From Clostridia bacterium (GTDB lineage: Bacteria > Bacillota > Clostridia > UMGS1840 > HGM11507), in contig JAFZHY010000023.1 of NCBI GenBank assembly GCA_017554615.1, positions 1 through 64,000 of the forward strand: a stretch of DNA of 64,000 bases. Direction: 5' to 3'. Below, piece by piece: positions 1-9,155 of this stretch; the stretch's first letter is position 1; every line of letters starts with the position of its first letter. A model generated the notes under the pieces. The model was given only the letters and a program-made list of their open reading frames with translations. It had not been told where the DNA came from and made no database searches. A program made the translations under genes and the position numbers.

Positions 1-1065
1 CATAGTAAGAGTCCATCTTACCTGATATACACCTGATTTTCTTGTAAATTGCGAGTATTTCTCACTCATAATCCTTTCAAAGTCTTCCAGAGGGAAATTA
101 TAACCGGTAATCTCTGCTTCTCCTAAGTCTATAATATTGCCCACATTTGCCCTTATCCATATATCTTGTGCACCCTTACAGTAATAATTTGTACCATTAA
201 CATAAAGATATAGTGCAGGTTCTCCGTAAAACATTGTTTTAAACAACAGACCGTCTGCAGCATAATCGGTTATTCCCATTATTTCATCAAACGCCCATTT
301 TATATGATACACTCCTTCACTTACAGCAATTTCCTGTACTTTATTAACTTTTGGAAGATAGTCTATATCAAATTCGTCTAATACGCCTAAGTCTATGTAG
401 TTTATTCTTTGGTTTAGTTCTTCTTCTGACGGAAGTTTATTTAACTTTTCCTTTTCTTTTATTGTATAGTTTTCTTCGCTAAGCCCCATACCTTTTTCTT
501 TATCAACCTTATTATGAAGAACATTTAAAACTTCTTCTTTAAAGTCTTTAAACTCCAGATTATCCGTCTTCTCGCTAAGTTGGTTTGTAACCCTTAAATC
601 AAGATTATAAACATCCAATTTGTCTGCTTTATTCTTTACTGTTTTAGATAATTCCTCTGAAAAAGAAAGGTCAGTTTTATTTTCCATAATAAATTCTATT
701 GTATCCTGATAATTATCATCAATTACTTCCGTAGCGTTAAGACTGTCATTAAAATAAAGAGAAATCATATTTGACATAAACACTTTTTTACCTAACTTTA
801 AAACAAGCTGAATAACTATTTCTTTCTCTTTAGTGAGTGAAAACGGAAGAGTGAAATAAAAGATTTCGTTTTCCAAATCTCCTACAACTGTTTGTGTTTT
901 TACACCGTCGCTTTTTAAAATATCTAAATATTTATAGAAATTTTTATATTCTTTGGGAATAATAAACTTAAGCTGTGTAACCGAGTTCTCTCCGTTTATT
1001 CCGCCATAAATTTCTTCACATTTCACACTTCTGTCTTTTTCTACAATAATCTCAATAATATGCAT
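1..1065 (-). CDS. Phage baseplate/tail protein, C-terminus cut by window edge
   Basis: An open frame reads from the ATG at 1063-1065 to the left edge with no stop, at least 355 codons. It starts MHIIEIIVEKDRSVKCEE after a strong GGGGGGAG ribosome site. The first 120 residues look like the beta-rich N-terminal domain of phage upper-baseplate (BppU-like) proteins, including a line like GEIFYFTLPFSLTKEKEIVIQ-type strands; the middle is charged and helical (about residues 135-215), and the end visible here is again beta-rich with many Tyr, Trp and Gly, as in receptor-binding or fibre-anchoring proteins. It is the most 3' gene of the module in view. Family assignment is by general resemblance only; the C-terminal part that would settle it lies outside the window. 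Confidence 0.6.
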   Translation of the reverse strand, partial: MHIIEIIVEKDRSVKCEEIYGGINGENSVTQLKFIIPKEYKNFYKYLDILKSDGVKTQTVVGDLENEIFYFTLPFSLTKEKEIVIQLVLKLGKKVFMSNMISLYFNDSLNATEVIDDNYQDTIEFIMENKTDLSFSEELSKTVKNKADKLDVYNLDLRVTNQLSEKTDNLEFKDFKEEVLNVLHNKVDKEKGMGLSEENYTIKEKEKLNKLPSEEELNQRINYIDLGVLDEFDIDYLPKVNKVQEIAVSEGVYHIKWAFDEIMGITDYAADGLLFKTMFYGEPALYLYVNGTNYYCKGAQDIWIRANVGNIIDLGEAEITGYNFPLEDFERIMSEKYSQFTRKSGVYQVRWTLTM

Positions 1066-1077
1066 AAACTCCCCCCT

Positions 1078-2034
1078 TTACATATAGTCCTGAATACCTA
1101 AATATATGGCAGCATCGTTAATTATATAGTCAGAAATATTATACTTATGTTGCCAACTCCTTAATAACTTAAATGCCTCGTCGGTAGAAAACTTTATGGT
1201 TCTGTTTCCGTAACTGTCGTAATGAACTGAACCAATCTGGTTTTTTATACTTTCGGCAATATCTTTGGAAGACATTTTAGATAAAACATCATCATTCTTT
1301 GTGCCGCTTGTCGAACCGCTCTTTGAACTTTGGCCTTTGTTAGATGAAGAGGCTTGTCCTGATTTAATTAAATTCTGAGTCTGCACTTGTATTTGTTCAT
1401 TTTTAAGGCCTCTTTCTATTAACTCCTGTTCATACATTTGAGGCTTGTACTTCATCTCAACTTCATAACTTCCCTGTTTTCTTAAATCATCCCTTTCATC
1501 TAAATATGCTTTACGGGCGTTATTGTTTTTTTGCTCATTAAATTTTAGATACTCCAAGTTTAAATCGTCAAGTCTTCTTCCTTCATTAAGAGTTTCTTTA
1601 AGAGTGTTCTTTAAAATATCAGTTTTGTTACGCGCCATTTCCGCTTCGGCATCAAAATATGCTCTTTCTATTTCACCCTCTATTTTACTCTTATGTTCTT
1701 CTCTCTTTTCGTCAATTTCTCTTAAGCCTTTATTATACTCATTCATATTATCAAGTCTTTTAGAAATTGCATATCCTCCGGCTGTGTGATTACCTGTATT
1801 TGCAATATCTTCTTTTAGTTTTTTAAGTTGTTTGCCATTTGATAAAGTCAGGTTATCTTTCATTTTATTATAAATTTTAGGAATGTTTTTAAGTTCCTCC
1901 TTTAAAGTTGAAACCTTACTTTTTACGGCATTTGATATTATTTTATTCTGAGAGTTAACTATGGAGTCGGTTGCATTTTTTAAGTATTCTCTTGCATCAT
2001 ACGGTTTAAATTCTTTTTCGTTTATATTATTCAT
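1078..2034 (-). CDS. Phage coiled-coil structural protein, unknown function
   Basis: A 318-residue protein, very rich in Lys, Glu, Asn and Gln, predicted almost entirely helical or coiled coil from about residue 15 to 215. A low-complexity Ser/Gly/Lys linker follows at about 225-250, then a compact C-terminal domain (about 250-318) with several aromatic residues. The ribosome site AAGGAGGAG precedes ATG by a good distance. It sits between the fibre-like and baseplate-like genes. Possible roles are an internal ejection protein or a short tape-measure-like ruler; I cannot choose between them. It has no recognisable catalytic motif, no signal peptide and no membrane segment. Confidence 0.6.
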   Translation of the reverse strand: MNNINEKEFKPYDAREYLKNATDSIVNSQNKIISNAVKSKVSTLKEELKNIPKIYNKMKDNLTLSNGKQLKKLKEDIANTGNHTAGGYAISKRLDNMNEYNKGLREIDEKREEHKSKIEGEIERAYFDAEAEMARNKTDILKNTLKETLNEGRRLDDLNLEYLKFNEQKNNNARKAYLDERDDLRKQGSYEVEMKYKPQMYEQELIERGLKNEQIQVQTQNLIKSGQASSSNKGQSSKSGSTSGTKNDDVLSKMSSKDIAESIKNQIGSVHYDSYGNRTIKFSTDEAFKLLRSWQHKYNISDYIINDAAIYLGIQDYM

Positions 2035-2044
2035 ATTCTCCTCC

Positions 2045-3256
2045 TTAAAGCAATCTTGTTTTCACCAGATGATTGTCTATTCTTTTATATAAAAAGTTGT
2101 CCTTTAAAAAATAATCAATAAAATCACTCTTCGTAGTTGTTATCACTTTTGGAATATATGTTTTATCACTTAGCACAAGCACATAGGAATTTAAGATTAG
2201 CAAATTCCCATTATCATAGCCAATTACCCTGTAATCTAGAGTAATCATCTGATTAAAGTCTTTATTTTTTAATATTTTCTCGCCTAAGATAATATCCTCG
2301 TCGGTAATCAGTATTTTAAAATTATTCACTTTTGAAAAGCTTCCTAAAATCTCATATGATTCTAAGTCTTTGCCTAGTGTTTTTATTTTATATATATAAC
2401 ACGTCTCATCGTATAAATCTGTAAAAACTACATAGATATTATCGCCGTCTGTATTTGCATCATAAAGAAGATAACTATCCCCATATCTTGGAAAAATAGA
2501 TATACTGTTATATAACTTAAATTCGTTATCTTCTCTGACATATTTAAAGAATTCAAGTATTCCCTCACCTGATACCACCGTAAGTTTTACCATGATAATA
2601 TTTTCGTCATTATCAATATAATAAGTTTTATAGTTATTAAACTCTTCATCTGAAATTTTAACGGTTTCTGCAGTTTCTAAATTAACCTCATAAAGAGTAT
2701 TGCTTGCCTTTACATAGTGTTTATTTCCTTTTGTTTTTCCCCATATTGAAGAAAGAGTATAAGGTCCGATATAGTCTTTATATATATTTATATCCCCCGT
2801 CTTACCTATTGGTAAATAGTTGGAAGACGGTATATTATTTATATTTAAAGTATCATTGCTAAAAGGTACAACTGCGTCAGTCGAAAACTTTTCTTTAGTT
2901 ATTTCTCCGTCTTTTATTTTTTCTTTCGTTACGCTTTCATTTTTTAGTTTATACTCGTCAATAGACCCATCAGGCACATGGTTTAGGGAAATATCATTCA
3001 ACTGTCTTTTAACATCTTTTATCTGGGTAAAAAGATTATCCCCTGCTACTCCCTCTATTTTAGGGCTTTTAATATATTCGCCTCCACTTTCTCCCTCTTT
3101 ACTAGAATTTAAAGTGTTGACAACTCCATTTATAAAATCTCTTGTCTGATTGTGCTGTCTTTGGAGAATTTCTCTTGCATTTGCAGGTGTGTCTTCGTAA
3201 AAATCCCCGTCTAAAAACCCTCCCTCAGGTTCAAACTTAAACTTTTTAAATTCCAT
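2045..3256 (-). CDS. Phage tail fibre/spike-like protein
   Basis: A 403-residue protein when started at the ATG at 3254-3256, which lies 11 nt after AAGGAG; an upstream in-frame GTG at 3268 abuts that site and is less likely. The N-terminal region has an FEPEGGFLDGDFYEDTP-like head followed by a helical stretch. At about residues 100-135 comes the pattern IDEYKLKNESVTKEKIKDG, a short repeat of the xITKEKIxDGxI type that is typical of phage fibre and spike stalks. The rest is beta-rich with regularly spaced Tyr/Asp strands, like a propeller or adhesin domain. It overlaps the upstream 609-residue gene by 11 bp. Host-binding role is inferred from the stalk repeat. Confidence 0.65.
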   Translation of the reverse strand: MEFKKFKFEPEGGFLDGDFYEDTPANAREILQRQHNQTRDFINGVVNTLNSSKEGESGGEYIKSPKIEGVAGDNLFTQIKDVKRQLNDISLNHVPDGSIDEYKLKNESVTKEKIKDGEITKEKFSTDAVVPFSNDTLNINNIPSSNYLPIGKTGDINIYKDYIGPYTLSSIWGKTKGNKHYVKASNTLYEVNLETAETVKISDEEFNNYKTYYIDNDENIIMVKLTVVSGEGILEFFKYVREDNEFKLYNSISIFPRYGDSYLLYDANTDGDNIYVVFTDLYDETCYIYKIKTLGKDLESYEILGSFSKVNNFKILITDEDIILGEKILKNKDFNQMITLDYRVIGYDNGNLLILNSYVLVLSDKTYIPKVITTTKSDFIDYFLKDNFLYKRIDNHLVKTRLL

Positions 3257-5075
3257 TAAAACGCACACTCCTTTCTATTGAATAAGTTATGTTTATATCG
3301 GAAATATTCATTTGCGAATTTTCCTTATCGTTTGAGAGTTTTATCATTAAATATTTTGTTCTCCTGCTTGTTACTCTCCTTTTAATAATAAAGGAAAAAA
3401 GATTACCGCAGAATGTAAATTTAGGGAATGCAAAGTTAGTGAAGTTAAACTTATTTAAGTGAAACTCGCTTTCTCTTTTTATTTTTCCGTTTTCATCAAA
3501 TATCTCAAGTTTTATATAAGAATTATGTATAGACTTTAATGACAAGGATATGTCATATATTGTTTTAAAATACTGTGGTGCATTAAAGTCAAAGGCTTTA
3601 GTGGTTACATATGCCCTTATCGGTTCTTTAATATCAAAATCATAGAGCACATCCTTAAAGTAGGAAAACCCGTTTTTACCTGCAAGATATACCTCTTTAT
3701 TAAAATAAAGAAAATCTTTTGCATAGATATTATCCATTAAAAACCAACTCATATTTTCAGGCATCATACCAATATAAAAATTTGTGCTTATATTAAGAAC
3801 ATAAGTATAGTGGGGGGTTACTATATAAAACTTACCCCTTGAAGAAAATGCAACGCTTTCCTCTAAATTCTTACAGGACAGCAATCCTTTATCGGTTGTT
3901 CTTCCGTTTATATTTTCGGATATGCATTTAACATTTTTTTCGTCTTTTATATTGGTGGAAGAAAGAGTCATCACTCCCCAGATACTGTTAAGCCACACAA
4001 GTTGGTTATCAACTGTTGAAAGGGTATATTTACAGTCGCACCCTATATCCGAGTTAAGTTTGGAAATTTTAAAATTAACACCTGAATCTGTCAGTTCATA
4101 GTAGGCAATATATATGCTTTTTTTCTTAAAGAAAACAAGCCCGTTATATTGTTTTCCCATACACATTATAGGGTCAATATCGTCTCCTAAAATATCGAAC
4201 TGGTTAACGGGAAAATATTCAGGGTTTTTAACATCAGAATAAAAGAAGGTGTTTAAATAATCACTGTTTCCTGATAAAAATACTCTTGTTCCCTCACTGA
4301 TTCCTGAACTTAAGCCACCAAAAGTTTCTGCTATGGTGCAGTTTGTTATCATCATTCGCTCGTTTGAAACATCTGTTCTTTTATATATTATTTCAAGGTC
4401 ATTATGCCCTTCTTCCAATTCTCTTGAAAATTCTATATATCGCCTGTCTTCATTTACCGTAAAATTTGTTATTTTTTTTGACTGAAAAGAAATTTCAATA
4501 TCAGAAAAATCTATCGGTAAATCCGGCAGAAATATTTTTGATGTGGATGAAGTTGTATTATATGTAACCTTAAAATAAGGGGATATATAATTATGCCTTT
4601 CAAGTTCGTCGCCGATAGTTTGTGAGTCGCAGTTTATAAGCACGGTTGGAATATATCCTGTAACCTTTTCGCATAAGACTTTTTCTTCTTTTACACTTAT
4701 TTTATAATACTCGCCCGTTCCTATATAATACATATAGCCATTATATATAAAGAAAGTGCCTTTCTTTTTTTCCACCTTGGAAATTAAGATATCTGTTTCT
4801 TTGGTTATATAGTTATATGCCTTGATTTTACTTCCTGCATGATATATAAAAAAGTTATAAAAGCCCTCTTTTGCACAGGATATAATATCGTCTTCTTCAT
4901 TAAAAAGCATTAACTGCCCTTCTCTTTTTTTAAGCATATTTCCCTCATAGTACATATTGAGCATATCGGGCGACATATTATCAAAAATTTTATTTTCACT
5001 TTTATCTATCATAATGCCACCGTTTAAACTTGCGACAGTATAGTTTAAAGGCTTATACGCCAAATTAGGATACAT
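3246..5075 (-). CDS. Phage head-closure/nozzle-like protein (P22 gp10-like guess)
   Basis: A 609-residue protein starting MYPNLAYKPLNYTVASLNGG. It is beta-rich throughout, with repeated short strands containing aromatic pairs (for example NGYMYYIGTGEYYKI near residue 110 and GKFYIVTPHYTYVLNI near 415), a pattern seen in beta-propeller nozzle or hub proteins of short-tailed phages. No coiled coil and no membrane segment. Its place right after the 127-residue connector and before the fibre-like gene fits a protein that closes the head and forms the short tail tube. I base this on position, size and strand pattern, not on a recognised signature; a dispersed tail hub is an alternative. Confidence 0.5.
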   Translation of the reverse strand: MYPNLAYKPLNYTVASLNGGIMIDKSENKIFDNMSPDMLNMYYEGNMLKKREGQLMLFNEEDDIISCAKEGFYNFFIYHAGSKIKAYNYITKETDILISKVEKKKGTFFIYNGYMYYIGTGEYYKISVKEEKVLCEKVTGYIPTVLINCDSQTIGDELERHNYISPYFKVTYNTTSSTSKIFLPDLPIDFSDIEISFQSKKITNFTVNEDRRYIEFSRELEEGHNDLEIIYKRTDVSNERMMITNCTIAETFGGLSSGISEGTRVFLSGNSDYLNTFFYSDVKNPEYFPVNQFDILGDDIDPIMCMGKQYNGLVFFKKKSIYIAYYELTDSGVNFKISKLNSDIGCDCKYTLSTVDNQLVWLNSIWGVMTLSSTNIKDEKNVKCISENINGRTTDKGLLSCKNLEESVAFSSRGKFYIVTPHYTYVLNISTNFYIGMMPENMSWFLMDNIYAKDFLYFNKEVYLAGKNGFSYFKDVLYDFDIKEPIRAYVTTKAFDFNAPQYFKTIYDISLSLKSIHNSYIKLEIFDENGKIKRESEFHLNKFNFTNFAFPKFTFCGNLFSFIIKRRVTSRRTKYLMIKLSNDKENSQMNISDINITYSIERSVRFNGI

Positions 5076-5078
5076 TAT

Positions 5079-5462
5079 TTAACACATCCCTTCAATAGCA
5101 TCATCGCTTGATACTGTTTCTTCATTATGCTTAAAATTTTCAATCATATGCTGATATTCATACATTAAAAGATTATATTTATCATTCTCTCTGTCAAAAG
5201 CACAAAGCATGGCACCTACAAAACAAGGAATAATATTTTTTAAAACATAGTTATCAAGAGGAACATCTTCCCCCTCTTTATAAAAATCAGGGTCAATTAT
5301 TTTTTTGTTTTCAAGATGTGCAAATTTCCTTATTGCATGTTTAATTAAAAATTCACTTTTCTTTTTATGCTTATTCTTATATTCGCTGTCTATAAAACCT
5401 GTTGCATCATCGGTTTTTTCAGCAATATATAAAGAAATATCATATATATCATTTATTGTCAT
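5079..5462 (-). CDS. Phage head-tail connector-like protein
   Basis: A 127-residue, mostly helical acidic protein with a strong AAAGGAGG ribosome site. Position between coat/decoration genes and the nozzle-like gene, small size and helical make-up match the head-tail adaptor class (P22 gp4, SPP1 gp15 and relatives). It ends with a cluster of acidic residues and a Cys. Only 3 bp separate it from the next gene, so the two are translationally linked. A hairpin at 5483-5511 lies between it and the upstream decoration-like gene. No diagnostic motif is visible; the call rests on context. Confidence 0.5.
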   Translation of the reverse strand: MTINDIYDISLYIAEKTDDATGFIDSEYKNKHKKKSEFLIKHAIRKFAHLENKKIIDPDFYKEGEDVPLDNYVLKNIIPCFVGAMLCAFDRENDKYNLLMYEYQHMIENFKHNEETVSSDDAIEGMC

Positions 5463-5482
5463 AAATCCTCCTTTTTTTAAAT

Positions 5483-5511
5483 AAAGCAGGATTTATGGAA
5501 AATCCTGCTTT
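5483..5511 (-). terminator. Hairpin inside the phage late operon, possible partial terminator
   Basis: Perfect 12-bp arms AAAGCAGGATTT and AAATCCTGCTTT with a 5-nt loop, between the decoration-like gene and the connector. On the minus strand the stem is followed by ATTTAAAAAAA, not a clean U tract, so full termination is unlikely; partial termination or RNA processing that keeps capsid transcripts high is plausible. Confidence 0.5.
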
Positions 5512-5522
5512 ACTTATATAAA

Positions 5523-5867
5523 TTATAGGCCAAATGCAAACAATTCTATACTGCTGGAGGCAACCCCAGAAATATTTAAAACAATATATCCTGCATCTTC
5601 TCCATGAACATTTTTAAATCTTCCTGTATCTTTTAAATTGATTAAAGTTTCGCTTCCTTTTTTAACATCTACTGCCATATCTCCCATTGCAAGTACACTG
5701 TTACCGCCTTTTATAGTAACTGTACCGTCAGTTGTGGCATTGTTTTTTACAATAATTCCAAACCCTTCATCATGGTCAGGCACTTTTATTTTCACAGTAT
5801 CTTCACAAGCCGAAAATTCAACTTCGGCACTTGTAAGATTATATAATGATGTTGTTGTAATATTCAT
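5523..5867 (-). CDS. Phage capsid decoration/head-fibre-like protein
   Basis: A 114-residue, Thr/Ser/Val-rich beta protein with almost no helix-forming stretches, coded directly after the major capsid gene (17 bp gap). The sequence has a repeated Gly-turn pattern (KNNATTDGTVTIKGGN, DMAVDVKKGSETLINLK) like Ig-fold or jelly-roll surface proteins. Small beta proteins immediately downstream of the coat are usually head decoration or stabilising proteins. The function is inferred from position and composition. Expression together with the coat but upstream of the 5483-5511 hairpin fits a protein needed in hundreds of copies. Confidence 0.5.
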   Translation of the reverse strand: MNITTTSLYNLTSAEVEFSACEDTVKIKVPDHDEGFGIIVKNNATTDGTVTIKGGNSVLAMGDMAVDVKKGSETLINLKDTGRFKNVHGEDAGYIVLNISGVASSSIELFAFGL

Positions 5868-5884
5868 TTATTTCGCCCTCCTTT

Positions 5885-6721
5885 TTATTCTTCGCCTTTT
5901 GAAAACTTAATAACGCAGATTTCTTTTGGTCTTATAACCTCTCCACCATATACAACAAGCCCTTTCATAGCATCTGCAAAAAGATGGGATGGTTTAACTC
6001 TTTCAATCTCTTTTAATGTAAGAGCAAAGGCATATGCAGTGGTTGTTCTTGCGATACAGTAATCGAAATTACCGTCGTTATAAATGTTGTTTGTCATATA
6101 TACATCAAAATCAAGAAGTTTTCCGCAAAAACCTTTTCTTAAAATTTCAGAATTATTAGTATCTGTTGTAACTAACATCTTCTGAATTTTTTCAAACATT
6201 AAAGGGGAAACTTCTAAAACTCTTTTATCTGTCGGTGCGTCTGCCATATTAAGAAGAGTCTGAGCATTTAAAATATAATCAAATATATTTTTGCTTGTTG
6301 CACCCTCGGCATCAATAATATTGGAAGTTGATTTTTTAAGATTATTGTAAATTGATTTATAGATAAATCTATCTGTATCAACTGCAATACTTCTTCCTGC
6401 TTCTTCTAAAAGTGCTGTTTCATAGTCAATATCTGTTTTAACTCTGTCTGCACGGTCAATTTTTTTTGCAAAATATTTCTGCTCGGTAAGTCTTACATTT
6501 ACTGCAGCATCATCAATATTATCAAAATTTATATTCTGACCGTTATAGTCCATAAGGTCTACCTGACCTAAAGTTACCACTTTAATAGTGTCGCCTTTGT
6601 TTTTCATTTCTTCGCTGTAGCCTAAGTATGAATTTTCTGCTGCAACTGCATTTCCTTTACGGGAAATTTCTATTTTCTTAGAGTATAATAACTCTTTTCC
6701 TGATTGTATTCCGTTTGCCAT
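5885..6721 (-). CDS. Phage major capsid protein
   Basis: A 278-residue protein starting MANGIQSGKELLYSKK. It has the order of an HK97-fold coat of the P22/N4-gp56-like type: an N-terminal arm, a GDTIKVVTLGQVDLMDYNG strand region (about 40-60), a long helix with AKKIDRADRVKTDIDYETALLEEAGR (about 85-115), an RVLEVSP line near 165 and a C-terminal strand region with RPKEICVIKF. The neighbours are the scaffold upstream and a decoration-like protein downstream, as expected for a coat gene. No protease domain precedes it, so maturation, if any, would use a host or distant protease or none. Confidence 0.8.
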   Translation of the reverse strand: MANGIQSGKELLYSKKIEISRKGNAVAAENSYLGYSEEMKNKGDTIKVVTLGQVDLMDYNGQNINFDNIDDAAVNVRLTEQKYFAKKIDRADRVKTDIDYETALLEEAGRSIAVDTDRFIYKSIYNNLKKSTSNIIDAEGATSKNIFDYILNAQTLLNMADAPTDKRVLEVSPLMFEKIQKMLVTTDTNNSEILRKGFCGKLLDFDVYMTNNIYNDGNFDYCIARTTTAYAFALTLKEIERVKPSHLFADAMKGLVVYGGEVIRPKEICVIKFSKGEE

Positions 6722-6723
6722 AA

Positions 6724-7428
6724 TTATCTGTCTCCTTTTTTATACTGTTTTAAGATTTTTGTGAAATTTTTATTAAATTCCTTATCTGACATATTTCTTA
6801 TAAGTTCGTCAGTAAACTCTTCTTCCCTTTCAGGAAGACCTGCAACACTGCCTGAAGAAGAATCCTCATTTTCTTTATTGCTGTTTGTTGCGCTTTTTTC
6901 TTTAAGCATTTTTTTAAGTGTAAGTTCACTGTAAACATCCTTAAGAGGTCTTTTAGATTCTTCCCATTCTTTTAAAATTTCAGGGTCGATTTCCCTTTCG
7001 TCAATATCAGGATAAATTTTCTTAAACTCACTTATTTCGTCATTCTTTTTCTTAATTGGAATAAGTTCTTCCTTTTCTTTTTCAAGTGCTGTAATTTTTT
7101 CTTCCATATCCTTTAATTTTTTTGCATATTCAAAAGGAATGTTATTGTCTTTTGAGAAAGATAAGATATCTTCTTTTACGCTTTCTTCTTCAAGACCCAA
7201 AATAAGTTCTTCGGAAGAAATATTAAGTTTTTTTGCAATCTTTTCTAAACCTTCGTTTATTTTTGTTAAATTTTTAATTTCTTCTGAAAGTTTAGTGTTT
7301 TTCTCATTAAGTTTGTCATAGTTCATTCCTTTTTGCGCCAGAGTTACGGAATCTTCATAAGTTAGAGGAATTTTTTCTCCGTTATATGTAACTTCCATAA
7401 AAGGCTCATTTTTAATTTTTTCACTCAT
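6724..7428 (-). CDS. Phage scaffolding protein
   Basis: A 234-residue, highly charged helical protein placed between portal and coat. After a short beta start (MEVTYNGEKIPLTYEDSV) it runs as coiled coil from about residue 30 to 150 with regular Leu/Ile and Lys/Glu heptads, then a Ser/Asn/Glu low-complexity stretch (about 180-200) and a basic C-terminal helix ending NFTKILKQYKKGDR. Scaffolds commonly carry such a basic C-terminal coat-binding helix. This is the usual scaffold position, two bases upstream of the capsid gene; it overlaps the end of the portal gene by 8 bp. No protease motif is seen. Confidence 0.7.
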   Translation of the reverse strand: MSEKIKNEPFMEVTYNGEKIPLTYEDSVTLAQKGMNYDKLNEKNTKLSEEIKNLTKINEGLEKIAKKLNISSEELILGLEEESVKEDILSFSKDNNIPFEYAKKLKDMEEKITALEKEKEELIPIKKKNDEISEFKKIYPDIDEREIDPEILKEWEESKRPLKDVYSELTLKKMLKEKSATNSNKENEDSSSGSVAGLPEREEEFTDELIRNMSDKEFNKNFTKILKQYKKGDR

Positions 7429-8956
7429 TTAAAATACCTCCGTTAATTTTATTTTCTTCAATAAGTTTTTCTTTTGACGGTAAATATCCGTCAGGAATTC
7501 TTTCCAAATACTGAGTAAAGCTGATTTTTTCAGCCATAAGAAGTTTATCCAGCGTTTCAATAGATGTAAGTTCGCTAAACTGGGATGACGGTCCTGCATC
7601 TACTCTTAAATTAAGAACATTGTCTTTTAATTTGGAAAAGTCAATAGTTGTTATAACTTTTTTTCCGTTATCATCATAAGAAATAAGTCTGCCTGTTTTA
7701 TAGTAGGATGAAATAAAGTCCATTATTATTCTTCCCATATCCTCTATCATCTGATAAAATCTTAGCCTTATACTGTCTAAAGGCACATTTGATGCTTCTC
7801 TTACTGCTATAAAAGCACTTGTGTTATTGGTAGAAACATTACCTAAAGATGCATCGTTAACTCCCATCATTTCTTTGGTGTAAGAAATGGTTAAATCAAT
7901 AAGTCTGAACAAATCGGAAGAAACAGACGGTGGGTTTAAATATTTTACTGCCCCCTCTGTATTTCCGTTTACAGATATCACTCCTCCAATGGTGTTTGTA
8001 GGTTTTTTCACACGGGAATTATCATATATCATCTTTGGAAAGGAAAATAACATTGAGTTAAGCATAGCCTGAGCAAAGGCTTTGTTTATAAAAAGTTGGT
8101 TTGGTTTTAAACCGTATACTTCACTAAGACCATGAACACAGTTCTTTCTTTCCTCCCAGTTCATAAAGGCTATCGGATAAAGGGTTAACCTGGTATTTGT
8201 TTCGTCCTTTATCACTACATTTTTTGTAACCTTTTTAAATAATACTGTTCCGTCTTCGTTTTTATAGAATTTTATAAGTGCGGTAGTTTTGTCCAGTCCT
8301 TCAAGTTCAATTTTTGACATATCCCCTGCACTGTAAAAATCGTCCGAATCGGGCAGAATAAGTTCAGCCTCTTCCCTTGTGCATCCGTTTTTTATAGCCT
8401 CTTTTTTTAAGTTGGATGTTAGTTCTCTTACCTTAATAATTATATAAGGCTGTCTTTGGATGTCCGCTACATTAGGGTTTCCGGGAAAAAAGTTTACATT
8501 ATCCACTGCTTCGCAGTTGATATCTCCTATATATTCCTGCCCTGTTTTTATATTAGAGTCCCAGTAAAAATAAAGTATGTAGTCTCCTGACAGGGCAGCA
8601 TCCCTTAAACCACTCTGGTTTTTCTTATCAATCTTAAGTCTCTCCCATATGGTTTCTATAAGTTTTGTAAGAACAATACCTATCTGGTCGCCGTTAAAGT
8701 CATCCTTTACAAGCGACCCGGAAGAAACAGTAATTGATGTAGGATTTGACTTTAGTGCAGAAACTTTATACTGAATAACCCTTTTAATTAAGTTAAACAC
8801 CGGTTTAGGCATATTTTTAACATTAAGACCTGCCCATTGGTCTCCGTTAAAAAGCCTGTGTGCTTCATTTACAGTTTTATATAAATTTATGTTGTTTTTA
8901 AAGGCAACGCCTCTTTCATATTGTGTATAAATATCGTTGGGAGAATTACTGAACAT
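7421..8956 (-). CDS. Phage portal protein
   Basis: A 511-residue protein when started at the ATG at 8954-8956, which follows AGGTGAGG; an earlier in-frame ATG at 8983 lies inside the upstream gene without a good ribosome site. The N-terminal part shows the portal-type opening YTQYERGVAFKNNINLY then FNGDQWAGL and PVFNLIKRVIQYKVSALKSNPTSI, found in dodecameric portals that form the DNA channel. A region near residue 360 (MMGVNDASLGNVSTNNTSAFIAVREAS) matches the tunnel/stem segment of this class. It lies between terminase and scaffold, as in most tailed phages. Confidence 0.8.
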   Translation of the reverse strand: MFSNSPNDIYTQYERGVAFKNNINLYKTVNEAHRLFNGDQWAGLNVKNMPKPVFNLIKRVIQYKVSALKSNPTSITVSSGSLVKDDFNGDQIGIVLTKLIETIWERLKIDKKNQSGLRDAALSGDYILYFYWDSNIKTGQEYIGDINCEAVDNVNFFPGNPNVADIQRQPYIIIKVRELTSNLKKEAIKNGCTREEAELILPDSDDFYSAGDMSKIELEGLDKTTALIKFYKNEDGTVLFKKVTKNVVIKDETNTRLTLYPIAFMNWEERKNCVHGLSEVYGLKPNQLFINKAFAQAMLNSMLFSFPKMIYDNSRVKKPTNTIGGVISVNGNTEGAVKYLNPPSVSSDLFRLIDLTISYTKEMMGVNDASLGNVSTNNTSAFIAVREASNVPLDSIRLRFYQMIEDMGRIIMDFISSYYKTGRLISYDDNGKKVITTIDFSKLKDNVLNLRVDAGPSSQFSELTSIETLDKLLMAEKISFTQYLERIPDGYLPSKEKLIEENKINGGILNE

Positions 8957-9155
8957 TTTCCTCACCTGCCATTTCAAATTCATAATTTAGCATTTCTTCA
9001 TATTCTTTGGCAAATTTAGAGTCATTAGCCTTTTCTTCCCTTTTTGTAACGGGCAGATTATTATTTATATAAAAACTGTCTTTTATTCCCTGTCTGTAAG
9101 CAAAAAACACAATTAAACTTACAGATAAAAACATTAAATTTTCTACTATTTCCAT
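8946..9155 (-). CDS. Small phage membrane-type protein, unknown
   Basis: A 69-residue protein whose ATG immediately follows the terminase stop codon and whose end overlaps the portal start by 11 bp, so it is clearly part of the operon. Residues 5-20 (ENLMFLSVSLIVFFAY) form one hydrophobic segment, followed by a charged, acidic tail. Small genes at this spot are common in phage packaging modules but have no single known role. I cannot assign a function; a membrane anchor or a holin-like role is possible but unsupported. Confidence 0.55.
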   Translation of the reverse strand: MEIVENLMFLSVSLIVFFAYRQGIKDSFYINNNLPVTKREEKANDSKFAKEYEEMLNYEFEMAGEENVQ

